DNA from: Vombatus ursinus
Lineage: Eukaryota; Chordata; Mammalia; Diprotodontia; Vombatidae
Assembly (NCBI RefSeq): GCF_900497805.2
Contig: NW_020954615.1
Span: 9,872,634-9,936,633, forward strand
Direction: 5' to 3'
DNA length: 64,000 bases
In this document: one piece after another, positions 52,770-63,550 of the stretch
Layout of the letters: every line of letters starts with the position of its first letter
How positions within the stretch are numbered: the first letter of the stretch is position 1
Position numbers and translations under genes: made by a program
Notes under the pieces: model-generated
Told to the model about the DNA's origin: nothing
Databases searched by the model: none
The model's input: only the letters and a program-made list of their open reading frames with translations

Positions 52770-53935
52770 GAAGATCCCATGGATTCAATTTTCAGCTCTA
52801 TGCTGATAATTCTCGGAGCCCCCCTTAACCTCTCTCCTGACTTCCAGGCACTGCTTACTCGACATCTCAAAGCGGATGTCCCGTAGACATCTTCATCTCA
52901 ATTTATCCAATCCTGAATTCATTATCTCTCCCCAAAGAAACCTCTTCTCCTCTTAATTTCTCTATTGCCATTGAGGGCACTGCCATTCTCCCAGTCACTC
53001 AAGCTCCCAAATTGGGTGTAATCATTATCTCCTCACGCTCCCTCACCACCATCCTCCTCCATATTGAATCCTCGAAATTGAATTCCCAAGTCCTGTCAAT
53101 TCGATCTTCTAAATATCTCACTTATGTAAGGTCCACCTAACTGGTCCCTTCTCTCTCCTGATGCAGTCATCACCTTTGCCAAGGCCCTCATATTCTTACC
53201 CCTGAACCATCTGTTTTGTCTCCCATCCTCAAGTCTCTCTCATCTCCAGCCAACCCTCCCCACAGCTGTCAACCTGATCTTCCTAAGGGGCAAGTCTTGG
53301 CAAGTCACCCCCCCCATTCAGCAAACCGCAGTAGCACCCCATCCCATGCAGCTTCTGATACCTATCCCACTCTGCAGCACAGTGACCCTGACTGGCATTC
53401 TTGCTCTTCCTCATATAAAACTCCCCATCTCACAGGTCTAAGCATTTTCACTGGCTGTACCCCAGGCCTGGAATTCTTTCTTTCTGCATCTGTCTCTTGG
53501 CTTTCTTTAGATGCTAGCTAATGCTAGTCTTCCCTATGTGATTATCTCCAATTCACCCTGTATATAGTTTGTACAACGGTTGATTTGTGTTGTCTTCATA
53601 GACTGTGACCTCCTTGAAAGACGGGGCCATTTCTAGTCATCCTGATCTATATCTGGCCCCTGGACCCAGATGGCTCTGGAGGAGAAAGTGAGGTAGGTGA
53701 CCTTGCACAGCCCTGCCTCACTTAAATCCAATTCATTTGCAAGTCACAGCATCATCTTCTTGATCTCATGGTCTCCTTTGAGAATGAAAGACAAACAGCA
53801 ACAATCACCTCCTTGAAAGAAGGGACTGCTCTTTTTTTCCCCTTTCCTTGCATTACCAGCACATAGCACAAAACTTGTAACATGGCATGTACTTAATAGT
53901 GTTTGTTGACTTGATCTATATAAATGTCAGTTACT
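52770..53935 (+). mobile_element. L2 LINE, long copy with family X inside
   Basis: TTTTCAGCTCTATGCTGATAATTCTC (translates to the RT motif YADN, corresponding to the RT YADD box), TTCCAGGCACTGC, AATTCATTATCTCTCCCC, CCAGTCACTCAAGC, CACCTTTGCCAAGGCC, then the 3' UTR. The end ACTTAATAGTGTTTGTTGAC lies after the insertion at 53622-53806. One of the longest L2s here; coding frame lost. Confidence 0.85.
53622..53806 (+). mobile_element. Family X short copy with 14-bp TSD
   Basis: 185 bp starting CGGGGCCATTTCTAGTC and ending GAATGAAAGACAAACAGC plus AACAATC. Exact 14-bp duplication ACCTCCTTGAAAGA at 53608-53621 and 53807-53820 defines both ends. Confidence 0.88.
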
Positions 53936-54125
53936 ATTATTAATAAGATAACATGAGAAATTATGTAAAGTGCTTTGCATTCCCTCAGGAGTTTTCTGAA
54001 TGTCTGCTATTATTACTGGGATTACATGAAATAATGTATTTAAAGTGCTTTGCAAAACTTCAACCTCTATATAAATGTCAGTTGTTAATATAATTATTAT
54101 CTAAATGTCAGCTGTTATTGATGCT
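53925..54125 (+). mobile_element. Repeated MIR tails
   Basis: TATAAATGTCAGTTACTATTATT (53920s), then GTAAAGTGCTTTGCATTCC, CTGAATGTCTGCTATTATTAC, then again TTAAAGTGCTTTGCAAAAC, TATAAATGTCAGTTGTTAATA, CTAAATGTCAGCTGTTATTG. The MIR 3' end is present about four times. Confidence 0.65.
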
Positions 54126-54975
54126 CAGTTGGTAAATTTGGTCCCCATGCTATCATGGAAAATGATGTGCTACATATACATTCTTGTATACAAACACAAA
54201 TCCCCACACACCATTCCAACAACTTTTCAATCACAGGAAGGTGAGCCTTGCACTTGAAGGGGGAGGGGAGAGGTCGGAATTTTATTTCTTTAAAATCAAA
54301 AACAAATCAGGAATATCCCAGCACTCTGTTTTCCCCCTGTACAAAGTATATCCCAGGCTTATAATTACAATATATTAAATTCCACAGATGGCACAGCTGG
54401 GGAAGACTATATGACGAGAATCAAAATAAAGTCTAATAAGCATCTTTCCTACTCTTGTTCTTGGTTTATTAAACCCAGGGTCTGAAAGCACCCTTCCAAA
54501 GTTGATACACACAATAGAGACTTGGAGTGCCCTGGGCACTAGCAATTTCAAATGTTTAATATTCAGGAAACTCACTCTTGAAAAGTTGATGTAGGTTTTT
54601 AAATTTTCATTTCTTGCCCATGTGACTGCTCAGATTTTTTTTAAAGTTTAGCAAGAATCACTGAGTTGTACCACAGCCCTGATATTCTACCAGTAAAATC
54701 AAAGAAAAAATAAAACCCCCTACCTGGGAATGATTTTACATGGTTTCTTATCTGATCCCCTCATTTACTGTTGAGGTTCAGGAATATTTTCCTCTATTTA
54801 ATATTTTAAATTTAAATTAGCAATTGAAATAAAGTAAATTCTTAAACTTTGACTTCCGGCTTCCCTGGGTAGAGAATGGAGAAGGAATAAATTCAGAAAT
54901 CAATGTGAAAAATAAACCAAAGCCACACATATTTTTTTTTTAGTCACTATAAAGAAAGAAACAAAGATGGTCATT
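54126..54975. other. Unassigned sequence
   Basis: About 850 bp with no recognised gene or repeat. Confidence 0.35.
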
Positions 54976-54977
54976 TC

Positions 54978-55045
54978 TCATTAGTATTTAGCACAGGACC
55001 TTCTACATAGTAAGTACTTAATAAACGCTTTTTGAAATGAATACC
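54978..55045 (+). mobile_element. L2 3' terminus
   Basis: TTAGTATTTAGCACAGGACC, AGTAAGTACTTAATAAACGC. Confidence 0.65.
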
Positions 55046-55067
55046 ATAGATTAGTGATATCGCTTAT

Positions 55068-55575
55068 GCCTTTCTAATTCAGACATTTTTCATTTGGACT
55101 ACTGAAATAACCTCCTACTCAGCCTCTATGTTTTCAGTTTCTTTCATCTCTGATATATTCTATAGAAAACTGTTAAAGTCATCTTACTGAAAATGTGATT
55201 TTCCTGGTGTGATCATACCACACTCTTGCATAAGAATCCACAGTGATACCCATCATCATTCACCATTCCAAGAACAGTAACGATTGGCTATTTCCTGACC
55301 TCAGCAACTCATGTCCCACCTCCGTGCATTTACATAGGTCATTGACTGTTCTAGGCTTAAATCAAGTACCAAGTCCTCCAGAAACTGTCCCTGATCGTCT
55401 GCGTTGCCAGTTATGTCTTTATCTTCAAATAATTTTACACATAAACATCTAAGTCCATGGAGAATGACCCTAGTAGGACATATGTCTTTGAGCCTTTGTC
55501 ATTCCATACCAAGATCCTAGCACCATACATTTCATAGAAATGCTACTTAATATATATTTAGAAATAAATGCATTT
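55068..55575 (+). mobile_element. L2 LINE 3' part
   Basis: TTTGGACTACTGAAATAACC, AGTCATCTTACTGAAAATG, CCGTGCATTTACATAGGTC, CTAGCACCATACATTTCATAG follow L2. Confidence 0.7.
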
Positions 55576-55689
55576 TGAAAATTACTCAACAATTGTCAGT
55601 TTTAAGAGTCTTAGATTGTTATTATTTTTATATTATACATGGTTGCCTAAAGAACACAATAATTGATTCCCATTAGAAAGTAAGATTAT

Positions 55690-55890
55690 ATAATAATAGG
55701 TCTAGAGATCAAAGGGACCTTAGAGGTCATTAAGCCTTACTGCCTCACTTTACAAAGAGGAAACTGAGTCACAGAGAGGTTAAGTGATTTTCTTTGAGTC
55801 ATATAGTGAATAAGTGTCTGAGGTAGGAATTGAACCCAGGTCTTCCTGGTTCTAAATCCTGAGACTTATCCACCCTACCAAAATATCTCC
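55690..55890 (-). mobile_element. L3-MIR composite
   Basis: AGATCAAAGGGACCTTAGAGG, AAACTGAGTCACAGAGAGG, GAATTGAACCCAGGTCTTCC. Confidence 0.82.
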
Positions 55891-56034
55891 TCCATTTCAG
55901 TTTAGTAAACATACTTTTGGTATGTTGCCTGCTGCTTATAATGACTATTATTCTTTGTGTGTGCATGTCAAAATATCAGTCCTTAATGTGTGAAGAAAGA
56001 TTATTTGGCTCTCAGTTACTCTCTGACTCAATCT

Positions 56035-56235
56035 TTTTTTCTCTTTGTCTGTTTCAGTCTCTCTGTGTCTTTTTGTTTTTTTGTCTCTGTCCCTGTCTCT
56101 GTCTCTCTCTCTCTCTCTGATTCTGACTCTCTGTCTCTGTCTATCTTAGTCTCTGTTTTTCTCTATTCTCTTCTCTCTTTCTCCCTGTCCCTCTGTCTCT
56201 CTGTCTCTCTGTCTGTCTCTGTCTCTCTCATTAGA
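56035..56235. repeat. CT-rich tract
   Basis: TCTCTGTCTCTGTC units over about 200 bp. Confidence 0.95.
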
Positions 56236-56427
56236 TCTTATCGTCCACTCAGGAAATGAGGAAATATAGCAAACAGAGTTATCATTCGCCTCCTAGTCAT
56301 AATTTACTCTTTGAATTTACTGGGAAAAGACTGACTTTCCCATAAGCTTAGTGGGCAATAAAGGTGGATCTCTGGTCCAATTGTTTGATGCCAGTCATAT
56401 GCTATTTTCATTAATTCATTCAATGAG

Positions 56428-56660
56428 TACAGGTGCTAAGTGGCCCATTTGACAGAGTGCAGAACCTGGAGTCAAGAAGGCCTCTGAATCTTGTCTCAGA
56501 CACAGAATGGGCAGTCTCCTAACTTCTCTCAGACTCAGTTTCTTCATTTGTAAAATGGGGATAGTAACAGTTTTGGTTATGAGTTGCAAATGAGATAAAA
56601 TCTCTAAATAGCTTCAAACACTAAAAATGCTTTTATTTATCATTATTACTATTATTGTTA
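56428..56660 (+). mobile_element. MIR SINE
   Basis: CCTGGAGTCAAGAAGGCC, CTCAGTTTCTTCATTTGTAAAATGG, GCAAATGAGATAAAATC. Confidence 0.82.
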
Positions 56661-56664
56661 CTAT

Positions 56665-56860
56665 AAATGATGTTTAAGTCCCTATGCAACATGCTGAATA
56701 TGGAGACAAAAATCAAACTATCTCTGCCCTTTCATTTGAAAGAGGCCATGAAAGGTTAAGGTACCTCCATGAAGTCACACAGTAAGGAAAAAGCCACGTT
56801 GGAATTTGCACTCAGACGCTTCTCCGGCAGACCCAGTGCTCCTTCCCAAAGCATCACGGC
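56665..56860 (-). mobile_element. L2 end plus MIR remnant
   Basis: TGCTGAATATGGAGACAAAAATC, CTCTGCCCTTTCATTTG (reverse L2), then AAGTCACACAGTAAGG and GGAATTTGCACTCAGACG (reverse MIR). Confidence 0.5.
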
Positions 56861-56864
56861 TGCC

Positions 56865-57120
56865 TCATGAGCGTGCATCAGTTCCCAGCTGCCAGGAGCC
56901 CATGAGAGATTCACCTGCAAAACCATCCTCACAGGCCTCGAAACATGCTCTTTAACATCCAGAAACACATTCTCTCCCTTCTTTTCGTTTCTCAGCATGA
57001 AAAACGATTCTGGCTGCAATGTCCTGGCTGCACAAAGGTCTTTGCCTACTCACAAAGCATATCTACACTCAATTTGTCCTGGTGTGAGGATGTTGTTGAA
57101 AGCAACAATATTGATAGAAC
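56865..57120. other. Unassigned sequence
   Basis: No gene or repeat recognised. Confidence 0.35.
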
Positions 57121-57124
57121 ATCT

Positions 57125-57295
57125 TATAAGCTTATGATTCCGGAACTAGAAGGGACCTCAGAATCATCTCATCCAACCCCTGGATTTAATAGATAGTGAA
57201 ACCAAGGTTCAAGGATACTAAGTGATCTCTGCAAGGTTACATAAATAGGGAGCAGTAAAGCTGAAATTCAAATATAAGTCCTCTAATTTCTATTT
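57125..57295 (-). mobile_element. L3-MIR composite
   Basis: AACTAGAAGGGACCTCAGAATC, CATCCAACCCCTGG, AGTGAAACCAAGGTTC. Confidence 0.75.
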
Positions 57296-57509
57296 ATTAG
57301 ATTATATATTAGCATATGTTATATATCATTGTTATATAAAATATTCTATTACATTGTCTTCCTATAAAATGTTAGTAATTAAAACATGCATGCATATATA
57401 CATGTATATAAACACATATTTTCCCTGTACATACATATATGCATATATGCACAATACAGTACATAGATGAGGTATGTAGATGTAATACACAATATTTTAT
57501 ATATAACAT

Positions 57510-57534
57510 GTATATATGGAGAGAGAGAGAGAGA

Positions 57535-57608
<74 letters not shown>
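57510..57608. repeat. (GA)n microsatellite
   Basis: Almost 100 bp of perfect GA units with two GGGA breaks. Confidence 0.98.
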
Positions 57609-57612
<4 letters not shown>

Positions 57613-57614
57613 GT

Positions 57615-57845
57615 AGGGGTTCTTAATCTGGCATTGGAGGCAGAGGAAATGAATTCCAATCCTCCTGCCTTCGACAATTATTAGCTGTGTGATGTTAGGG
57701 ACATCATTTGACTTATCTTGGCTTTAGTTTCCTCATGAGGAGTAGGGACTAAAAGGTCTTTGAAGTTTCCTCCAACTCTAGATCACTGATCCTACAAACC
57801 CAGGATTTCCTAACCTTAAGGCCAGCCCTCTATCTAGTCTGCCTC
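57615..57845 (+). mobile_element. MIR SINE
   Basis: TTAGCTGTGTGATGTTAGGG, GGCTTTAGTTTCCTCATGAGG, then TTTCCTCCAACTCTAGATCAC. Confidence 0.7.
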
Positions 57846-57999
57846 TCTAAATATTAAAATTTTCATAAAACCTTATTAAAAAATCTTGCTACATTTTTAT
57901 CAATTATTGCTGAGGCATAGGGCACAGGCCTTATCTTAGCTTCTGGGAAAATGTAACACCAAGTTTGGAAGGACTATGACCAGAATAATCTGTTGGCAT

Positions 58000-58105
58000 C
58001 ACAGATTTCGAGCTGGGAGACACCTCAGAGGCCTGCTAGTTCGAAGCTCTCATTTTACAGATCAGGAAAAAAGGCCCAAGAAGGACATAATGTTCCCAAG
58101 GCCAC
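58000..58105 (-). mobile_element. L3-MIR composite
   Basis: TTTCGAGCTGGGAGACACCTCAG, TCTCATTTTACAGATCAGG. Confidence 0.7.
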
Positions 58106-58109
58106 AAAA

Positions 58110-58330
58110 ATAGTATTTTGGAGTCAGTTCATGGAGTCAGGAAGGCCTAGGTTCAAATTCCATCACTAAGATTTACTCTCTGTGTGTTTGTGCACAGGTC
58201 ATTTCCCCTCTGCAACTTGTACCTTAATAATAAAATGAAGATGTTAATAATCCCTGGTATGATAGGATAGCAGTCCAGCTCAAATGTGCTGTAAAATTTA
58301 AACACTATATAAAATCATTACGCTTGCTGT
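58110..58330 (+). mobile_element. MIR SINE
   Basis: GGAGTCAGGAAGGCCTAGG, TCAAATTCCATCAC, GTACCTTAATAATAAAATG, CACTATATAAAATCATTACG. Confidence 0.7.
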
Positions 58331-59005
58331 CCTGAATTTTTATTCCCACTATTATTGGTACAAAGAATAAGGCTTTAACCAATGCCTCTTTAAAAACAAT
58401 TAAGGTCTAGCAAGTGAGGACTAATTTCACAGGACATTTCTATGATGTGTGGGTCAGTCCCATACTCAGGGATCTTGCTATTGTGAAAAGTTACGTTTGG
58501 AGGTGAGACTATATAGGACCCATGTCCCACATACCCCAAGGTGTCAAGTGACAGATTATTTCTGGAAAAAAAAATATGGGAAATCATAAAGTGAGAAGCC
58601 CACAAAGAAAATAGTCAGCATGAATGTGAGGTGATGAGATAAATGTAGTGTTATACATGCAATGTTGGAAGCAATAATGATTAGGTACCAACACGTATTC
58701 TATGACCTTCTAACAGAAAACTCTCTTTGCCTTGTATAACTAATGAGCTTCATGGCTGTAGATTACAATTTATATAAAACCAATTATCTCAAAACAAAAA
58801 ATGAATCCAATAGTCATTGAATTTTCATTTCTCCAGATATGCTCCGTTATCTCACCTTTGTCATGCAAATGCCAGGTAGAGTGGGATTTTAAGAACTCAT
58901 GTCAGAGGACCTGAAGCCAAAGATGATTTCTGCTATCTGTGACAGTCCAAAAATACCTCTGTTTTTTGAGGGAAAACTAGCATGTTCTGCAATACTCTCT
59001 CTCCT
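58331..59005. other. Unassigned sequence
   Basis: About 670 bp with no recognised repeat. Contains one exact octamer ATGCAAAT (58864-58871). Confidence 0.35.
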
Positions 59006-59009
59006 CTAG

Positions 59010-59200
59010 ACAGGATGCCTCTTCCTGGTTCTAGAGTGAGAGGTCTGATGTCAAATCCCACCTCTGACCTAACTTGCATGACATTGGTCCAATCATCTGC
59101 ATTTGTAGAGTGAGAGGATTGGATTCGATCTCCTCTGATGTCCCTAAAATCTCTGGATCCATGATCCTTCCTGGTGCCTTCTCTTGATTGGGAATCATCT
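59010..59200 (+). mobile_element. MIR SINE
   Basis: GATGTCAAATCCCACC, GACCTAACTTGCATGACATTGG, GAGGATTGGATTCGATC. Confidence 0.6.
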
Positions 59201-59284
59201 CTGGTACAGATGAGAAGATGCAATATTAGGTTAGAAGAAAAGGTCTCCCACAGTTAAAGTGTTAGTAACTCAAACTGGACTATT

Positions 59285-59440
59285 TTAGTATTGTAGTTTC
59301 ACTAGTTATAAGAGGGCAGTGGAAGAGTGTTAGCAGCCTAGGAAGATCAGAAGAGGACAAAACATTAAGCACTTTAAATGACAAAGAGATGATTTTATAT
59401 TTATCCTAGAGTTAAGGATAATAAATAGGAGAGATTGTCT
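59285..59440 (-). mobile_element. L2 LINE fragment
   Basis: AAACATTAAGCACTTTAAATGAC, GATTTTATATTTATCCTAGAG is reverse L2 ORF2/UTR sequence. Confidence 0.5.
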
Positions 59441-59700
59441 ACGCCTAGACAACTGCTAGCCAGTGATAGATCCCTACCTGTAATACTGGAGTGAAAAGTC
59501 AAAAGGATGCAGCTGGATAAGAGCCTCCCTTTCCCTGTAAAGCCTATGCTTGCAACCCTCAGCTATCCAGAATGCATGAAGGGCTGATGTGCCCAGGGGT
59601 TCTACCCTATGAATCTAGGAAGAGGGGAAAGTTTGGTGTAACAATGCACTGAGTAGAGAGGTTAGCTCTCTCTCTCTGGACGTTCTTTTGAAGCCTTTGT
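59441..59700. other. Unassigned sequence
   Basis: No gene or repeat recognised. Confidence 0.35.
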
Positions 59701-59701
59701 G

Positions 59702-59925
59702 TGAGGAGGCAGAGTGGTGCAGAGGAAAGAGCAGCTCCGGGGTCAGAGGGTATGGGTTCAAAGCCTGTCTGTGAAGAATATGTGATTACTACCTGGATGA
59801 TTACTACCAGGGGAAATTCATTCGGTCTTCTTGGACCTCACTTTTCTTACCTGTAAAATGAGGAGATTGGAATGAATGGGCCCTAAGCTCCTTTCCAGCT
59901 CCAATCTCGAGCCTTATCATCATTA
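59702..59925 (+). mobile_element. MIR SINE
   Basis: GGCAGAGTGGTGCAGAGGAAAGAGC head, CTTACCTGTAAAATGAGG, GGGCCCTAAGCTCCTTTCCAG. Confidence 0.82.
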
Positions 59926-60320
59926 CCCCTTTCAATCTAGCGACATCATTGGACATAGACCTTTCTGATGGAATCTCGGATATACCAAACTAGGACCCGT
60001 GTGCACACCTGCACTCCCACCCAAGTGTGTTGTTGTGGTTGTTGCTGGCTTGCCCTTCAAGTCAGTCCTCCCATCTTTAGAAGTCTCCATCCGTAGCACA
60101 GCATATTCCATTAAAAAGATTAGAAAGGTTCATTGCTCAACATAAACTAATTCCTCTAATTCTTTTCTTAAGCTCCTTTGGAATCACAAAGAGCCTGGAA
60201 GGCTCAAGATGTTTTTGGGTAAGCCAGTCCAAGAACCGTCAGTTTTCTCATGTGAAAAACACAAGAGGTTTGGACTGGGTGACCATGACTAGCTGTTCCT
60301 TCAGCTACAGATTCTAGTGC
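59926..60320. other. Unassigned with MIR fragment
   Basis: A forward MIR-like remnant at about 60205-60320 (CAGTTTTCTCATGTGAAAAAC, GTGACCATGACTAGC). The rest is unassigned. Confidence 0.4.
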
Positions 60321-62090
60321 CCTGGGTACGCTATGTGCCAACCAGTTCACAAATAGTGAATGAATATGTTTTTATTTGGTGATTGAAATACTAATAATGA
60401 AAAAATAATTTTTCAAAAATATACATTTCTTAGGAGTTGATTTTTTTTTCTGTCTTTTATTCTAACATTAAAAAATACACTTTTTGTGTAATGTTTGCTT
60501 CCTCTCTGAAATTAAAAGGGAGTGAGGGGACATGGAGTAGTTGAAAATAAATTGCTTTAATTTTTAACCTTGTTGGGAAACTTAGACCATTCCCTTTGTC
60601 CTCCTTTAAAACAGTGGACTTGATACAATTCGTGACTCAGCAAAGAATGCAGAGATGAAACAGGTACACAGATAGGAGGAAAACCAAGAGAGAGGAAAGC
60701 CACAAAATACAAAATAGGACTATGGGCAATAGTGTGAAATTCTGCAGAGACACCAAGAAGGGGGAAGAAGGAAAATAAGGCCGTCGGATTTCACAATTAA
60801 TAAGATCAACATTAATGTTAAAGAGAGCAGTGAAAACTCCAGAGAAGTGTTTTTTTTTTTTTAAAGAAAGAATAGAAGAAAGAAAAAAAACAGGTAGGAA
60901 GAGAGAGAGGGAGGAATGTAAAAAAATAGGAAGGGAGAAAAGTTTTAAAATAGTGTTTCAAAAGAACACTTCAAGAAAAGGCATAAAATAGAAGACAAGG
61001 CGTCACCAATGTAGAAATGAAAAAAAAAAAAAACATAGAATTTCAGAAAATTCTTATCTCCTGCTACCAATTGAAGACCATTTTAAGATGGACTATTCTC
61101 CCCCTAACAAAGCACGTGCATGTCATGTTATTCCAGAGACATGCTGCTAAAATACGCTTGGTAAGACTGGGCAAAGTCCACTAGAGAGCCTTGTCCGCTA
61201 GACATTGGAATTAGAGATCCCTTATGAAGGCTTTGCTCTCACTCACCGAGACAAGAAGGCAGACTATGAGATGTAGCCGCTGTCCTGCAAGATGACGATC
61301 AGACGAAAAGCCAAGAAAGGTTCCCTCTGGTATTTAGGGGGCACGCATGCATACAGGCTGTTGGCAGAAAGGCCCCCCCCAAGACCATGACTCTCCCTCT
61401 CACAAGGCAGGCCTCCCATGGTATCAGAGTTCTTTATGTTGGATGTAGTGCTTGTCAGGGGGAGTACACCTGGGTATTCATTTCTACCTTCTGTTTCTCC
61501 AGCAGGGAGGGGCTGTTATTACCATTGAGGAGGCAGCATCTGTTAGCAAACCTCTGTCCATCTGGAAGGATCTCAAAGCCATGGTACAGTCTGAGAGTGC
61601 AGGAGCTCCCGGGTAACACATGATCCTCATACAGGGTGGCCAGCTTGTCAAAACCTATGAGAACTTGGTTCAGTTTAACCTATCACCTGAGGATTGAAGC
61701 GTCTGGGATGAGAGTGAGAGCAATAAATGATAAATCTAAAACCTTAACAAGGCCTGTGTCTTTGTTTAGGGCATCACTGGACCAAGACGAAGCTCTTAAC
61801 CATGAAGAAGATAAAGAAAATAATGAATTTGAAAAGATGGAACAAATACTTGTAATTTAAGCTTTTCTCTTTATTTAGTTAGTTAATTTTAATTAGACTT
61901 CAGCTTTGGGCCACTAAGCATACTTTGTACATGCAAAGGTGGGATTTAAAATGGCATTACAGACAATTCTAAAATCCTTTTGAGAGAGATGGCAATGAAT
62001 AAGCAACCATTAGCTCTTTGCTCACACAAAATTAAAAAAAATGTATTTACGTTGCCTATAATTTTAATTAGTGATAGACCTACTATGTTT
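60321..62090. other. Long unassigned stretch
   Basis: About 1.8 kb with no secure repeat or gene. A purine-rich patch lies at 60860-60960, poly(A) at 61020-61033, and a less AT-rich block at 61130-61620 with several open frames but no recognisable domain, splice pattern or homology. Confidence 0.4.
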
Positions 62091-62094
62091 CCTT

Positions 62095-62340
62095 TTCTCC
62101 TGCCTCTGACACATACAGGCTCTGTGACTGTGGTTAAGTCACTTAATGCCTCAGTGTTCCGGGCACCTCTCTAAGACAGGGGTTCATAGCTTGCTTTGTG
62201 TCCTGGACCCCTCTGGCAGCAGTCTTGTGAAGTCTAGGAGTTCCTTTCCAGAATCGTGTTTTAATCACATAAAAATTACATGTAAGATTAAAAAGAAAAT
62301 GATTATACTGAAAAAAAAATAATTTGGAGATGACTGAATG
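62095..62340 (+). mobile_element. MIR/THER-like SINE then old repeat
   Basis: CTGTGACTGTGGTTAAGTCAC and CAGTGTTCCGGGCACCTC resemble the SINE variant at 4590. From 62172, CAGGGGTTCATAGCTTGC and CCTGGACCCCTCTGGCAGC resemble an old DNA-transposon-like mammalian repeat that I cannot name. Confidence 0.4.
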
Positions 62341-62354
62341 ACACCATTATATCT

Positions 62355-62400
62355 ACATCTATATCTACATATATATATATATGCATATATATTTATATAT
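62355..62400. repeat. (TA)n-rich microsatellite
   Basis: CTACATATATATATATATGC-type run. Confidence 0.9.
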
Positions 62401-62734
62401 GAAATTCCCTGAAGTTCCCAGGTATCAAATTCATTCCCTAAGATTATATGTTGCAAAGTCTAAGATCTATATTTTGGAGTGAGTTTCTCTATCACATAGT
62501 TTCCTGTGTTCATGAAACCACAAGGCTGGTTACTACACCATTGAAGCAGCTATGTGGAGCATTAGAAGCAAAAGAAAGTCATATATGGTAACAACATTGT
62601 TCAAAAAATGACTGTGAATGACTAAGCTATTCTGAGCAGTATAAATATTCAAATAAACAACAAAGGACCTATGAAGGAAGATGATATGGAAAGAAGTGAT
62701 AAATAGAAGTATGAATAGTATGGCTTTACACACA

Positions 62735-62843
62735 CACCCACCCCCCACACACATACACACATGTATATATGTATTATATATATTTATATGTTATACAAAT
62801 ACATATTTATAAATGCATATTTATATATACATACATATACATA

Positions 62844-62896
<53 letters not shown>

Positions 62897-62920
62897 CAGA
62901 TAGATAGATAGATAGATCTA
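62735..62920. repeat. (CA)n, TA-rich and (GATA)n microsatellites
   Basis: CA-rich run at 62730-62760, TATATA run, then about 18 GATA units (62845-62917) with one GACA. Confidence 0.96.
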
Positions 62921-63014
62921 TGTGAAATGGTGGTCTTCTGTAGTGTGAAGTGGGAAGGGAGGGAAAGAGACAGTTCAAAATTTAAAATGTGATAAAAATA
63001 AATTTAATTAAAAC

Positions 63015-63222
63015 AAAAAAAAAAAGAACTACGTACTGGGTCTGCACTTGGGAAAACCCAAGTTCAAATCTAGCCCCAGACATTTACTAGCCGTGTGGCC
63101 CTTAACCTCTGTCACTTAACCTCTGTTTGCCTCAGTTTTCTTATCTTTAAAATGGAAATAATAATAGTACTTACCTCCCAGGGTTGTTATGAGGTTAAAA
63201 TGAAGCTATATCTATAAATTAG
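63015..63222 (+). mobile_element. MIR SINE split by a SINE
   Basis: CAAGTTCAAATCTAGCCCC, CTCAGTTTTCTTATCTTTAAAATGG, CCTCCCAGGGTTGTTATGAGG. Its 3' end (ACCTTAAAGTGATCTATAAG, TTATTATTATTG) resumes after the SINE, at 63471-63550. Confidence 0.85.
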
Positions 63223-63470
63223 GGTAGCTATGTGGCACAGTGGATAGAATGTCTAGCCTGGAATCAGGAAGATACCTTCCTGAGTTCAAATCTAGCCTCA
63301 GACACTTACAGGTGTATGACCCTGGGAAAGTCACTTAACCCTGTGTACCTCAGTTCCTCATCTGTAAAATGAGCTGGAGAAGAAATGGCAAACCACTACA
63401 AATTCTTGCCAAGAAAACCCCAAATGGGATCATGAAATTAGACAGGACTGAACAAATCTCAACAAAAAAA
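63223..63470 (+). mobile_element. Marsupial CORE-SINE, RTE-tailed
   Basis: GGGTAGCTATGTGGCACAGTGG head, GAGTTCAAATCTAGCC, GTAAAATGAGCTGGAGAAG, CATGAAATTAGACAGGACTG tail, ending CTCAACAAAAAAA. Confidence 0.93.
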
Positions 63471-63550
63471 TATTTGTACACCACTCTCTAAACCTTAAAG
63501 TGATCTATAAGTGCTTATTATTATTGTTATTATTACTATTATTATTAATG
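63471..63550 (+). mobile_element. MIR 3' end, resumed
   Basis: CTAAACCTTAAAGTGATC and an (ATT)n end: the tail of the MIR interrupted at 63222. Confidence 0.7.

Noticed and set aside
590-55575. Apparent bias of L2 to the plus strand
   Set aside because: After reading the reverse complement, many minus-strand L2 copies appear (for example 24987, 33895, 35420, 50646), so there is no strong bias.
61387-61860. Two plus-strand frames in a less AT-rich block
   Set aside because: No domain, no splice-site pairing and no recognisable homology; left as unassigned sequence.
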